Assembly (NCBI RefSeq): GCF_036421855.1 | Contig: NZ_JAZGOK010000016.1 | Direction: 5' to 3' (one strand) | DNA: 53,421 bases | From: Georgenia_B sunbinii | GTDB lineage: Bacteria > Actinomycetota > Actinomycetes > Actinomycetales > Actinomycetaceae | Shown: piece by piece, positions 7,655 to 16,240 of the stretch | Layout: each line of letters begins with the position of its first letter | Position numbering within the stretch: the stretch's first letter is position 1 | Notes under the pieces: model-generated | Told to the model about the DNA's origin: nothing | Databases searched by the model: none | The model's input: the letters and a program-made list of their open reading frames with translations, nothing else | Position numbers and translations under genes: made by a program

Positions 7655-10150
7655 ATGACCAGCCCGTACGACGCCGTCGACTGGACCATGCCTCCCATGG
7701 GCCTCGACACCATCTCTGCTGACCTCCGCTCGCTCCGCGCCGCTGCCGGCGACCCTTCCTACACGGAGATCGGGCGGCGCATCGCCGAGCGCCGTGCGGC
7801 CCGCGGAGTGCCCGAGCACGAACGGCGGATGCCGCGCAGCACGCTGTACGACTGCTTCCGCGACGGCCGGCGCCGGATGAGCTCCGACACGGTCACCGAG
7901 ATCGCCCTCGCACTCGGCCTGCCGGCTGAGCTCCGGCCACGATGGGCCGCCCGGCTGCGCCTGGCCCGCTCCGCCCAGGACAGTGCCGCCGTCGCCGCGG
8001 TGCGGGACGACGTGCCCTCACCGGTCCCCTACTTCGCGGGCCGCGTCGACGAGCTCAGCGCCCTCACGGAGATCGCTGCACGATCCGGTGCGGGGTGGAT
8101 CTCGGGGATGGCCGGAGCCGGTAAGACCCAGCTCGCCCTGCGCCTGGCCGAGCGCCTCGCGGTGGACACGGCGCACGCGATGTTCCTCGACCTGCGCGGA
8201 CAGCACGCCGAGTCCCCGCCCGTGGCGGCCACCGCCGCCCAGCGCGCCATCCTGCGCCGCCTCGACGTCGAGGACACCGACGACGGCGCCGACCGCCGCA
8301 CCCGGATGCTGCAGGCGCTGCGAGGCTCGGGCCGGGTCCTCGTGCTCGACGACGCCGCGGGGCCCGGCCAGGTCGCCGCGATCCTCGGCGACGCCCCTGC
8401 CATCCCCGTCGTCGTCACGAGCCGGGCGCCGGCCCCCACAGGGTGGACCCACGTGCCGCTGCGCGGGCTGAGCGAGCCAGAGATCGCCGAGCTGCTGGCG
8501 ACGGTCAGCCCGGAGGGGGCAGCACCGACCGATCGGGACGCGACCCGGCTGGTGCAGGTCACCGGCGGTCTCCCGTTGGCGATCGCCCTGCTCAGCGGCC
8601 GCCTCTCCTCCCACCCGGACTGGACGCTCGAGGAGCACATCGACCTGCTCGCCCAGCGACTGGCCTCCGCACGCGTCGACGACGAGCTGCGCGCCGAGCT
8701 CGACCTCTCCTACGCCGACCTCCCGGCCCCCGCCGCACGCCTGCTGCGCGCCTTCGCCGACCTCCCGGTGGCCGAGCTGGACCCCGGCGCCGCAGCCGCC
8801 CTCCTCGAGTCCACCCCGGAGCGCGCCACCGAGGTCATCTCCGAGCTGGCCGACGCGAGCCTCGCGGTCCGCCGGGGCTCCGGCCGCATCGCCCTGCACT
8901 CCCTCGTGCGCGCCTACGCCCGCGAGCGCGCCGAGGACACCGAACCACCACGGGTCCGGGCGGCGAGCTTCGCGCGCATCGGGCAGTTCCTCGCCACCCG
9001 CGTGTGGAGCGCCTATGCGACCATCGCTCGGGCCATGGAGGATACGCCCCGCCGCACCACCTTCAGCTACCCCGACCTCGAGTGGCCCTCCGACGAGGCG
9101 GACGCGTGGCTGCGCGCCCAGCTGCCCTCCCTGCTCGCGCTCGCCCACGCGGCGCCCGACCGTGGCCACCCGCAGCTGCTGTTTCGCTTCTCCGAGGGCT
9201 TGAGCTGGTGGCTCAACCTCACCGGCCACCTGCCCGACGCCCTGCGCCTGCACGAGGCCGCCGCCGACCTCGCCGCCGAGGTGGGCGACGCCGATGCGCT
9301 CGCGATGGCCAGCCTCGACGCCGGGCAGCTCCTCGTCAGCAGCGCCGACCCGGACGCGGCACAGGAGCACTTCACCCGCGCCACCCGGCTGGTGGCCGAC
9401 GCCGGTCAGCTGTCCGACCCTGGGCTCGCCGGCGTCATCGCCAACATGTCCGCCGTCATCGACTACCGCCGTGGCCGCATCCCCGAGGCCTGCGCCAGCC
9501 TGCGCCGCGCCATCGCCGTCCACGAGGACCGTGCCGAGCACGTGCGCCTCATGTCCGCTCTGGTCAACCTCGGCGTCGCGCTCCACACCGTCGGCGACTT
9601 CGCTGCCGAGCGCGAGGCGATCGAGCGTGCGCTGACGATCGCCCGGACGCACGGGCACGGCCTGTTCGAGGCGAATGCCCTCGTCAACCGCGCCGAGCTG
9701 CACCTGGAGACCGGCACCACGGAGCAGACCGTGACGGACGCGGACGACGGCGTCCGGCTCGCCCACCGCCTCGGCGTGCCGTTCCTCGTCGCCTCCGGGG
9801 AAGCCACCGCCGCCGAAGCGCTGCGCCGTCGGGGAGATCTCGACGACGCTGCCGAGCGCATCGAGCGGGCGATGGCTGCCGCCCGGCAGACCGGGTCGGG
9901 CATCACCATGAGCGGCGTGCTGCTCGCCGCCGCCGCCGTCGCTGCCGACCGGCGCCAGCCCGACGTCGCGCACACGCACCTCGACGAGGCCGAGCCGATG
10001 CTCGCCGAGGACGGCGACCACGTGCTGCGCGGCCGGCTGTGGCAGCTGCGGGCAGAGCTGAGCACGGGTCTGGAGAGCGAGCGGCACCTGGCCGAAGCCC
10101 GTCGTCACTTCGCGCGTACCGGGTCGTTCCACGCCGTCGCCGTCGCCTGA
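7655..10150 (+). CDS. STAND/NB-ARC ATPase regulator with N-terminal HTH and C-terminal TPR-like repeats
   Basis: 831-residue signal-integrating regulator of the AfsR-related STAND class. Residues 20-105 form an XRE-like DNA-binding region preceded by a variable leader (TEIGRRIAERR ... RMPRSTLYDCFRDGRRRMSSDTVTEIALALGLP). The NB-ARC-type ATPase follows with Walker A GMAGAGKT at 151-158, Walker B VLVLDD near 228-233 and a sensor VVTSRA near 253-258. A GLPLAI motif lies near the end of the nucleotide domain and a winged-helix section comes next. The C-terminal half is alpha-helical with Ala/Leu/Glu-rich TPR-like repeats (DAGQLLVSSADPDAAQEHF and similar). No transmembrane segment. It is divergent from the flavoprotein gene, a hint that it controls that gene, but no operator is visible. 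Target genes and ligand unknown. Confidence 0.88.
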   Translation: MTSPYDAVDWTMPPMGLDTISADLRSLRAAAGDPSYTEIGRRIAERRAARGVPEHERRMPRSTLYDCFRDGRRRMSSDTVTEIALALGLPAELRPRWAARLRLARSAQDSAAVAAVRDDVPSPVPYFAGRVDELSALTEIAARSGAGWISGMAGAGKTQLALRLAERLAVDTAHAMFLDLRGQHAESPPVAATAAQRAILRRLDVEDTDDGADRRTRMLQALRGSGRVLVLDDAAGPGQVAAILGDAPAIPVVVTSRAPAPTGWTHVPLRGLSEPEIAELLATVSPEGAAPTDRDATRLVQVTGGLPLAIALLSGRLSSHPDWTLEEHIDLLAQRLASARVDDELRAELDLSYADLPAPAARLLRAFADLPVAELDPGAAAALLESTPERATEVISELADASLAVRRGSGRIALHSLVRAYARERAEDTEPPRVRAASFARIGQFLATRVWSAYATIARAMEDTPRRTTFSYPDLEWPSDEADAWLRAQLPSLLALAHAAPDRGHPQLLFRFSEGLSWWLNLTGHLPDALRLHEAAADLAAEVGDADALAMASLDAGQLLVSSADPDAAQEHFTRATRLVADAGQLSDPGLAGVIANMSAVIDYRRGRIPEACASLRRAIAVHEDRAEHVRLMSALVNLGVALHTVGDFAAEREAIERALTIARTHGHGLFEANALVNRAELHLETGTTEQTVTDADDGVRLAHRLGVPFLVASGEATAAEALRRRGDLDDAAERIERAMAAARQTGSGITMSGVLLAAAAVAADRRQPDVAHTHLDEAEPMLAEDGDHVLRGRLWQLRAELSTGLESERHLAEARRHFARTGSFHAVAVA

Positions 10151-10201
10151 GCCCCGTCCGGGATTGTCCGGATTAGGTGTCCGGCCGGCGGTCCGCCGTC
10201 A

Positions 10202-10262
10202 TGGTGTGGCCGGGGTGTGCTGCCCGTGCCCGCGCACGGCAGCGCCCCGTCGGACCACACCA
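10202..10262 (+). promoter_or_regulatory. Long interrupted hairpin just upstream of a wall-protein gene
   Basis: Outer arms TGGTGTGG (10202-10209) and CCACACCA (10255-10262) pair perfectly. Further stacked pairings inside (CCG/CGG, GGGG/CCCC, GCTGCC/GGCAGC, GTG/CAC) give a roughly 61-nt rod with small bulges. It ends 6 nt before the GAGGGA ribosome site of the gene starting at 10279 and begins 51 nt past the STAND stop. It may be the upstream gene's terminator or a 5' UTR structure. Confidence 0.45.
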
Positions 10263-10278
10263 CCGGACGAGGGAACAG

Positions 10279-12516
10279 ATGAGAACACGACCAAGAACCC
10301 GGCAGCGCGCAGCGGCGAGGCGCCGATGGGCAGGCCTGTCGACGGCGCTCGGGATGCTGGCGGCGGTCGTCGCCGGCGGGACGTTCGCCGGCTCCGCGGC
10401 GGCCGCCGCACCGCCCCCCGCTGGCCTGTACGAGGGCACTGCCGTCCAGATCATCGGGGCTGACAACGAGCTCGACGAGCCCTTCATCTTCGACCTCACG
10501 CTCGAGGTCGACGAGGACGGCACGCTCACCGCGTTCGAGACCGAGTACTGGTGGGTGTGCGCGACGGTTGGGCAGCACGGCTTCTCCCCGTTCGAGCCGG
10601 CCGTGGGTATCCCGATCACCGCCGACGTGCCGTTCGCGACCGGCACCGAGGTGGACCACGTGGTCGAGGGCACCATCTCCGCTGACGGCGCGGCGTCCGG
10701 CCTCGGGATGGCGCACGTCGGCGTCTGCGGCAATGCCCTATTCACCTGGACCGCCGAGATCACCGACTGGGACCCGCCGGTGCCGGACCCAGAGCCCGAG
10801 CCCGAGCCCGACCCGGAGCCAGAGCCGGAGCCGGATTACGAACTCGCTGAGCTCGCGCCGATCTCCGAGTGGGACATCGCGCGCACCGGCCTGCCGATCG
10901 AGGCGTCCGGCTTCGAGCGGGACGAGGCAGTGACGATCGAGGTGGCCGGCGAGACCCTCGAGGTGAGCGCCGACTTCTTCGGCGAGGTCGAGCTCATGCT
11001 CGGTCTGGAGATCGGAGCCGGTGAGCACACGGTCACCTTGACGACGGACGCCGGCAGCGTCTCGCGCGACGTCACCGTGATGGCCGACGGCGAGTACTTC
11101 GACGCCCATCCGCAGACTCCACTGCCGCTCGTGCTGCCCGAGGTGCTCACGGTGTCCGCGACCAGCGGGACAACGGTGGAGGTGCTCGTCTCCGACCACG
11201 CGACTGAGTCCGCGGTCGATGTCTTCCTCGACGGCGAGCGCGTCGACACCGTCCACACCGGCTCGTCCGGGTTCGTCGAGTACACGTTCGCCGGGCCGTT
11301 CAGTGCCGGAGAGCACGTCGTGGAGCTCGTGCACCCGAGCATCACCGTCGAGACGTCGTTCGCCGTCGTCCCCGACGGGCAGGGCACCCCGCCCCCGGCC
11401 GGCACCTACACGGGCGTGGCGACCCAGGCCGTCGCCGGCACCATCTGGACCGGCGACGACCGCCAGTTCCCGCTGACCTTCACCATCGACGAGGACGGCC
11501 AGATCTCCGACCTCGAGACCGAGTACCAGTGGGTGTGCTGGCTCGGCACGCCCCCGACAGGCGAGTCCGACATCACCGGCCTGCCCGCCACCCCGATCAC
11601 TGCTGGCCAGCCCTTCGGCGCCCACTGGATCGACGGCGTGGACCCACACTCCTTCTACGGCACGGTCCAGGCGGACAGCTCGGCCGCCGGATCGCTGGTC
11701 ATCGACGACGGCTCGTGCGGCTTCAGCCGGCTGACCTGGGTCGCCCAGGGCGACGGCGAGGTCCAGCCGGAACCCGAGCCGGAGCCCGAGCCGGAGCCGG
11801 AGCCCGAGCCCGAGCCGGAGCCGGAGCCGGAGCCGACGACTATCCCTGCCGTCACGCCGACCGGGGACGAGCTGGTCACCGACGCCGAGGGCGGGATCAC
11901 CGCTCCCACGACCGCCGAGGCCGGTGAGTCGATCACGGTCACCGTGCTCGCCGCCGAGTCCGGCAACGACGTCGGCGTCTGGTTCTTCTCCGACCCCGAG
12001 TACCTCGGCACTCACACGGTCGACGCCGACGGCACCGTCGAGGTCACCCTCCCCGCCGGCGCCGAGCTCGGCGACCACCGACTGGCCGCCTGGTCGGCCG
12101 ACGGCCTCCTCGGCTGGGCTCCGGTCACCGTGACAGCGCCCGACGACGGCGACGAACCCGGCACTGGCACCGACGGTGACGGTGACGACGGCGGCGACCC
12201 GGGCGCTGGCGAGGGCGACCCAGGAGCGGGCGACCAGGACGCGGGCACCGGGGACGACGGGTCGGACGACACCGGCGGTAGCACCGACGACGGCACCGGC
12301 GCTGGTAGCGGCCCCGACGGCTCAACCGGCGACTCTGCCGGGCAGCCCGACGGATCCGGCACGGACCACGCCGGGACCGACGGCGGCGCCAACGACGCGG
12401 AGCGACTGCCGGCCGCCGGTGCTGCCACGGCGCTGTGGGCCGTGCTCAGCGGGGTCCTCCTCCTCGCCCTGGGCGCGATGATCACGCTCATGGCACGCCA
12501 CCGCGTAACCAGGTAG
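10279..12516 (+). CDS. Cell-wall-anchored protein with a duplicated unknown domain and LPxxG-type sorting tail
   Basis: 745-residue surface protein of unknown function. Signal peptide about 1-43 (Arg-rich start, hydrophobic core, ASAAAAA-type end). Residues 46-161 and 371-491 are two copies of one domain: both begin PPPAG-x-Y-x-G-x-A-x-Q, share a DEDG-x-[LI]-x-[AD]-[FL]-ETEY-x-WVC core, and end with a C-G-x-x-x-[FL]-TW motif. Each copy has two conserved Cys, likely a disulfide. Pro-Glu linkers follow each copy, with Ig-like segments between and after. The tail has a Gly/Asp-rich spacer, LPAAG near 708-712, a hydrophobic helix and a basic end, i.e. a sortase signal with Ala where Thr is usual. 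I start at the ATG with GAGGGA 4 nt upstream rather than 34 codons earlier, which would bury the signal peptide. Confidence 0.85.
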   Translation: MRTRPRTRQRAAARRRWAGLSTALGMLAAVVAGGTFAGSAAAAAPPPAGLYEGTAVQIIGADNELDEPFIFDLTLEVDEDGTLTAFETEYWWVCATVGQHGFSPFEPAVGIPITADVPFATGTEVDHVVEGTISADGAASGLGMAHVGVCGNALFTWTAEITDWDPPVPDPEPEPEPDPEPEPEPDYELAELAPISEWDIARTGLPIEASGFERDEAVTIEVAGETLEVSADFFGEVELMLGLEIGAGEHTVTLTTDAGSVSRDVTVMADGEYFDAHPQTPLPLVLPEVLTVSATSGTTVEVLVSDHATESAVDVFLDGERVDTVHTGSSGFVEYTFAGPFSAGEHVVELVHPSITVETSFAVVPDGQGTPPPAGTYTGVATQAVAGTIWTGDDRQFPLTFTIDEDGQISDLETEYQWVCWLGTPPTGESDITGLPATPITAGQPFGAHWIDGVDPHSFYGTVQADSSAAGSLVIDDGSCGFSRLTWVAQGDGEVQPEPEPEPEPEPEPEPEPEPEPEPTTIPAVTPTGDELVTDAEGGITAPTTAEAGESITVTVLAAESGNDVGVWFFSDPEYLGTHTVDADGTVEVTLPAGAELGDHRLAAWSADGLLGWAPVTVTAPDDGDEPGTGTDGDGDDGGDPGAGEGDPGAGDQDAGTGDDGSDDTGGSTDDGTGAGSGPDGSTGDSAGQPDGSGTDHAGTDGGANDAERLPAAGAATALWAVLSGVLLLALGAMITLMARHRVTR

Positions 12517-12527
12517 CCCGCGGCGCG

Positions 12528-12561
12528 AGAGGCCGGCCCCGAGATCCCGGGGCCGGCCTCT
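12528..12561. terminator. Strong bidirectional hairpin between convergent genes
   Basis: Perfect 13-bp stem AGAGGCCGGCCCC (12528-12540) with GGGGCCGGCCTCT (12549-12561) and an 8-nt loop. It lies 11 bp after one stop codon and 26 bp before the convergent one, so it can serve both genes. Confidence 0.85.
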
Positions 12562-12587
12562 TCGCGTCCGCGGCTCCAAGCTGGACC

Positions 12588-13523
12588 TCACGCCGCCGAG
12601 GGGACCAGCACCGCCGCCCCCAGCAGCGCGAGCCGGTCCGCAGCGACGGACCCTGGGGCTGCGTGGAGCACGACGAGCTCCATGCCCTCAGTGCCGCTGA
12701 TGGCCAGCCGCTCACGGTGGAGCGTCATCTCCCCCACCTGCGGATGGTCGAGCCGGAGCGTGGCACCGCGCTGCCCCCGTACGTCATGTCGGGCCCACAG
12801 CTGGCGGAACCGAGGACTCCAGCGTAGGAGCTCCCCGACGAACTCGCCGAGGTGAGGGTCGTCGATGGCGTTGCCCACGGTATGGCGCAGGCTCGCGACG
12901 AGGCATTCGGTGACGCCCTCCCAGTCTGGGTGGAGCGCCCTCTCCGCCGGGTCGAGGAACACGTCGCGCAGCTGGTTGCCGCCGTCGGTGAGGCGCGGCG
13001 ACACCGCTCTGGCCAGCCCGTTCGAGGCCACGATGTCGAAGAACCGGTTCTCGATGAAGGCCGGCTGCGGGAGCGAGTGCAGCAGCGTCAGAGCGCCGGC
13101 GGGTGGCGGCTCGTCGCGTGCCGGGTGCCGGGGACGCCGCGGCGCCTGCGCCACCAGCGACCGCAGGTGAGCGCGGTGCTCATCGTCCAGCTGCAGCACG
13201 CGAGCGAGCGCCTCGAGCACCTGCAGTGACGGGTTGCGGTCCCGGCCGCGCTCCAGGCGCAGGTAGTAGTCGACGCTGATGCCCGCGAGCATCGCGACCT
13301 CCTCGCGTCGCAACCCGGGCACCCGTCTCGCACCCATGGTGGGGATGCCCGCCTGGTGTGGCGTGACGAGCTCGCGCCGAGCCCGCAGGTACGTGCCGAG
13401 CGCGTTCGTCCGCTCCCGCACGACGTCGGCGTGCAGCGCGGCTCCGGGTGGCGCGGCGGCGAGAGGGGGCCCTGCCAGACCCCCTGCTGACGAGGGATCT
13501 GGCAACCGCTGCTCGTGGCTCAT
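12588..13523 (-). CDS. XRE-family regulator of the MmyB-like type
   Basis: 311-residue transcription factor. An N-terminal helix-turn-helix of the Cro/C1 type lies about residues 37-100 (YLRARRELVTPHQAGI, then GLRREEVAMLAGISVDYYLRLERG). Next comes the ligand-binding domain typical of MmyB-like regulators (FDIVASNGLARAVSP, PLAxxGxNxLRDVFLDP-like segment, and a C-terminal RHDVRGQRGATLRLDHPQVGEMTLHRERL block). These proteins commonly sit divergent from short-chain dehydrogenase genes and control them; that is exactly the arrangement here, with only 48 bp between the two starts. I use the ATG at 13523; an internal GTG about 34 codons later is possible. The ligand is unknown, though a fatty acyl molecule has been proposed for the fold. 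Confidence 0.9.
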   Translation of the reverse strand: MSHEQRLPDPSSAGGLAGPPLAAAPPGAALHADVVRERTNALGTYLRARRELVTPHQAGIPTMGARRVPGLRREEVAMLAGISVDYYLRLERGRDRNPSLQVLEALARVLQLDDEHRAHLRSLVAQAPRRPRHPARDEPPPAGALTLLHSLPQPAFIENRFFDIVASNGLARAVSPRLTDGGNQLRDVFLDPAERALHPDWEGVTECLVASLRHTVGNAIDDPHLGEFVGELLRWSPRFRQLWARHDVRGQRGATLRLDHPQVGEMTLHRERLAISGTEGMELVVLHAAPGSVAADRLALLGAAVLVPSAA

Positions 13524-13571
13524 AACGTCGACAACAGCGCAACCGCGCGGATCATTTCGGAAGGGACCCCC

Positions 13572-14255
13572 ATGACGATCACGCTCGTCACCGGCGCCAA
13601 CAAGGGCATCGGTTATGAAACAGCCAAGCAGCTCGTGGACCAGGGCCACACGGTCTACCTCGGCGCCCGCAACATCGAACGAGGAGCGGCGGCAGCGGAC
13701 CGGGTCGGCGCGCGGTTCGTCCAGCTCGACGTGACCGACGACGCGTCCGTCGACGCCGCGCTGGCCGTGATCGACGACGCCGAAGGCAGGCTCGACGTCC
13801 TCGTGAACAACGCGGGCATCCTGGAGACCGATCTGACCGGCGCTGCGGCCCTGCGCGCTTTCGACACCAACGCCGTGGGCTTCGTGCGTGTCACGCAAGC
13901 GGCTCTGCCGCTGCTGCGCAAGTCGGCCAGCCCCTCGGTGCTGACCGTCTCGAGCAGCGCCGGTTCGTTCTGGGCGACGACGAACCCGGAGCGGCCGGAG
14001 TACGGGCTGGCTGCGCCGCTCTACTCGGCGTCGAAGGCCGCGGCCACGATGCTGACGGTGCAGTACGCCAAGACGCATCCGGACATCAGGTTCAACGCCC
14101 TCGAGCCCGGCACCACCGCGACGGACCTCACCGCCGGCCTCGGTATCGGCCGCCCGGTGGCCGACAGTGCCCGCGCCGTCGTCCGCCTGGCAACGCTCGG
14201 CGCGGACGGCCCGACCGGAACCCTCCAGGACGACCTCGGTGAGCTGCCCTGGTGA
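13572..14255 (+). CDS. Short-chain dehydrogenase/reductase (classical SDR)
   Basis: 227-residue NAD(P)(H)-dependent oxidoreductase. Cofactor loop TGANKGIG at 7-14, NNAG at 79-82, catalytic Ser in VSSSAG near 128 and the YSASK pair Tyr151/Lys155 are all intact, so the enzyme should be active on a carbonyl or alcohol. An Arg at 33 after beta-2 suggests preference for NADP(H). The start is the ATG with AAGGGA 5 nt upstream; a longer in-frame extension of 19 codons runs back into the divergent promoter and is unlikely. It is translationally coupled to the next gene and divergent from the MmyB-like regulator that probably controls both. Substrate unknown. Confidence 0.92.
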   Translation: MTITLVTGANKGIGYETAKQLVDQGHTVYLGARNIERGAAAADRVGARFVQLDVTDDASVDAALAVIDDAEGRLDVLVNNAGILETDLTGAAALRAFDTNAVGFVRVTQAALPLLRKSASPSVLTVSSSAGSFWATTNPERPEYGLAAPLYSASKAAATMLTVQYAKTHPDIRFNALEPGTTATDLTAGLGIGRPVADSARAVVRLATLGADGPTGTLQDDLGELPW

Positions 14256-14944
14256 CGACCATCGGCATACTTGGCGCCGGCCAAGCAGGAAGCACACTCG
14301 CTCGGACGGCGATCGCGGCGGGCTACGACGTCGTCATCGCGAACTCGCGTGCGCCCAGCACGCTGGCGGACCTGGTCCGATCGCTGGGGCCCGGCGCACG
14401 AGCATCGTGGGCGGCCGACGCCGCAGCGGCAGCCGACTTCGCGTTCCTCGCACTCCCCTACGCGCCGGACCACACGCTGCCTGGTGAGGAGCTCGCGGGC
14501 AAGGTCGTGCTCGACAACAACAACTACATGGTCTGGCGTGACGGCCACTTCCCTGCCGTCGATTCCGGCGAGAAGACCGTCCATGAGCTGCGGCAGGAGC
14601 AGCTGCCCGCCGTCAAGCTCGCGAAGGCGTTCAGCCACGTCCAGTTCCACGGCCGCCCGCAGCTTCGCGTCCCGAGCGATGCGCTACCGGCGCTCGTCCG
14701 GCTCGCCCGCCCCGCCGGCGCCCGGGACCGCACGGCCCTGGTGGTCTCGAGCGACTACCCGGACGCGGTCGAGCTCGTCACCCGCTTCTACGACCATCTC
14801 GGGTTCGACACGGTCGACAACAGCCCGTTGCGCGAATCGTGGCGCAGCGCCCCCGGTACCCCGATGTGGTTGCCGTCTTTCGACGGACAGACGCGCGAGG
14901 AGCTCAGCCACAATCTGCGGCGTGCCGAACGCCCCCGGGTGTAG
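14252..14944 (+). CDS. NADP-dependent F420-oxidoreductase-like Rossmann protein
   Basis: 230-residue protein with an N-terminal Rossmann motif GILGAGQAGSTLA (4-16), an NSR segment after beta-2 (NADP phosphate contact in this family) and an FLALPYAP strand, as in the NADPH:F420 oxidoreductase/NAD-binding-2 group. The C-terminal half (ELVTRFYDHLGFDTVDNSPL) matches the family dimerisation region. Whether F420 is used cannot be told from sequence; many homologues are uncharacterised NADP reductases. The GTG start overlaps the SDR stop (GTGA), so translation is coupled and the two enzymes probably act on the same compound. A terminator follows directly. Confidence 0.85.
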   Translation: MTTIGILGAGQAGSTLARTAIAAGYDVVIANSRAPSTLADLVRSLGPGARASWAADAAAAADFAFLALPYAPDHTLPGEELAGKVVLDNNNYMVWRDGHFPAVDSGEKTVHELRQEQLPAVKLAKAFSHVQFHGRPQLRVPSDALPALVRLARPAGARDRTALVVSSDYPDAVELVTRFYDHLGFDTVDNSPLRESWRSAPGTPMWLPSFDGQTREELSHNLRRAERPRV

Positions 14945-14949
14945 TTCTG

Positions 14950-14969
14950 ACCAGGTCCGCCCTGGTTTT
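14950..14969 (+). terminator. Intrinsic terminator after the reductase pair
   Basis: ACCAGG (14950-14955), 5-nt loop, CCTGGT (14961-14966) and a run of four T. It begins 5 bp past the stop codon, ending the SDR-reductase operon. Confidence 0.75.
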
Positions 14970-15101
14970 GACTCCGGCAGCGGAGGGCGGCGATGCTCAG
15001 TAGGCCCCCTCCTCGATGTCGTCACGCCTCACGTGACACTCAGGACATGGCGCCTGGTGACCGGGGGCACCCGCATCCGTGTCGAGCTTGAGGTGGACCA
15101 C

Positions 15102-15473
15102 GTGACTCTGAGCATGAGCAAGGGCAATCAGTTCGTCGAGGAGACCCAGTCTCCCGAGGGTGCGGCAGCCTGGAAGCAGCAGCTGGACGAGTACGCCCCG
15201 GGCGCCTCTGACTGGGTCGTCGGCGCCGTCTTCGGCGGCACCTACCAGCGTGAGGGGCTCGAGCTCCGCGATCGGCAGATGCTGAACATGGCGGCGCTCG
15301 CCGCCATGGGCGGGACCGAACCCCAGCTGACCGGGCACATCAGGACCGCGGTGGACGTGGCCGGGATGAGCAGGGAGGACGTTGCCGAGTGTTTCGTCCA
15401 CCTCATGCCCTACATCGGAGTGCCGAAGGTGCTCGCCGCGATGCGGTGCATGACAGCAGCGTTCGACGACTAG
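15102..15473 (+). CDS. Carboxymuconolactone decarboxylase (CMD) family protein
   Basis: 123-residue all-helical protein of the CMD/AhpD-like superfamily. Recognisable pieces are RDRQMLNMAALAAMGG, the conserved helix with HIRTAVDVAGMSREDVAE, and the ending HLMPYIGVPKVLAAM, matching gamma-carboxymuconolactone decarboxylases. There is no CxxC, so it is not an AhpD-type peroxidase reductase. I start at the GTG at 15102 because GAGGTGG precedes it by 5 nt; the frame stays open upstream for many codons but overlaps the neighbouring gene. Sitting after the terminator of the SDR operon, it may be transcribed alone. The length fits the family norm. Confidence 0.82.
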   Translation: MTLSMSKGNQFVEETQSPEGAAAWKQQLDEYAPGASDWVVGAVFGGTYQREGLELRDRQMLNMAALAAMGGTEPQLTGHIRTAVDVAGMSREDVAECFVHLMPYIGVPKVLAAMRCMTAAFDD

Positions 15474-15525
15474 TCAGGCGGTACCGGCAACCGGCAATCC
15501 ACAACCACACGTCCCGAGAGGAACC

Positions 15526-16176
15526 ATGACTTCCCCAACTTCTGTTGTCCGCACGTCGGTGGCGCTGGCAGCCACCGCCCTCCTGCTCGTTGGGTGCTCG
15601 GCCAACGACGAGCCAGCACCGGACGAAGCGGAATCGACCTCGGCCACCGAGTCCGAGAACGGCGCTGGGGCGTCGACCGAGCCTGGGCTCGCCACCTGCG
15701 AGTTCAACAACGAGCTCGATGACCACCAGGGAGACGGCAGTGGAGTGTCTCCTTACGGGCAGCTGGAGAGCGCCGAGCTGCGCGAGGAGGCCGATGCGTA
15801 CGTCGTCACGCTCACGGGTGACTTCTTCGACCCAGGCGTGCTCCTGGCTGACGGCGGCAACGGCAGCTTGCAGGTCATGCTCCACGGCGAGGACTACACC
15901 GCACCGGCACCGACCCTCATGACCGAGTTCCGGGCAGGTGAGATGGAGTTCTCCGGGACCTTCCTGGAGCAAGAGCAGCAGTCCCAGCAGACCGGAGCCG
16001 TGCTCGAGGACGGTACGTTCACCGCGACGTATCCCAAGGACTCACCGCACCTCGAGGGGTTCGAGCCGACGATGTGGACAGCGAGCGTCTACTTCGATGA
16101 CGGCGATGAGTCGGTCAATCCGGTGAGCTTCCGGTGCGGGGACGGGCGCAGCTTGGACTGGGAACCGCTCGCCTGA
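15526..16176 (+). CDS. Putative lipoprotein of unknown function
   Basis: 216 residues. N-terminal lipoprotein signal with lipobox LLVGC (Cys at 25), then an acidic Ser/Thr/Glu/Ala-rich linker to about 60, and a folded domain with two further Cys (near 64 in LATCEF and near 206 in SFRCGDG) that may form a disulfide. I do not recognise the domain. AGAGGAACC precedes the ATG. The gene stands alone between the CMD gene and a convergent unknown gene. It is expected at the outer face of the membrane. Confidence 0.72.
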   Translation: MTSPTSVVRTSVALAATALLLVGCSANDEPAPDEAESTSATESENGAGASTEPGLATCEFNNELDDHQGDGSGVSPYGQLESAELREEADAYVVTLTGDFFDPGVLLADGGNGSLQVMLHGEDYTAPAPTLMTEFRAGEMEFSGTFLEQEQQSQQTGAVLEDGTFTATYPKDSPHLEGFEPTMWTASVYFDDGDESVNPVSFRCGDGRSLDWEPLA

Positions 16177-16240
16177 GTCGGGCAACCGCCACGGCGGGAC
16201 AGCCAGCTCGACCAGCGCTCGTACCCGATCGCCCGCCGCG

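Noticed and set aside
10784..11840. Pro-Glu tracts (about 10790-10835 and 11765-11835) as regulatory or VNTR elements
   Set aside because: They are in-frame linker codons (PEPEP) between domains of a surface protein. Length variation is possible but nothing suggests a role beyond the spacer.
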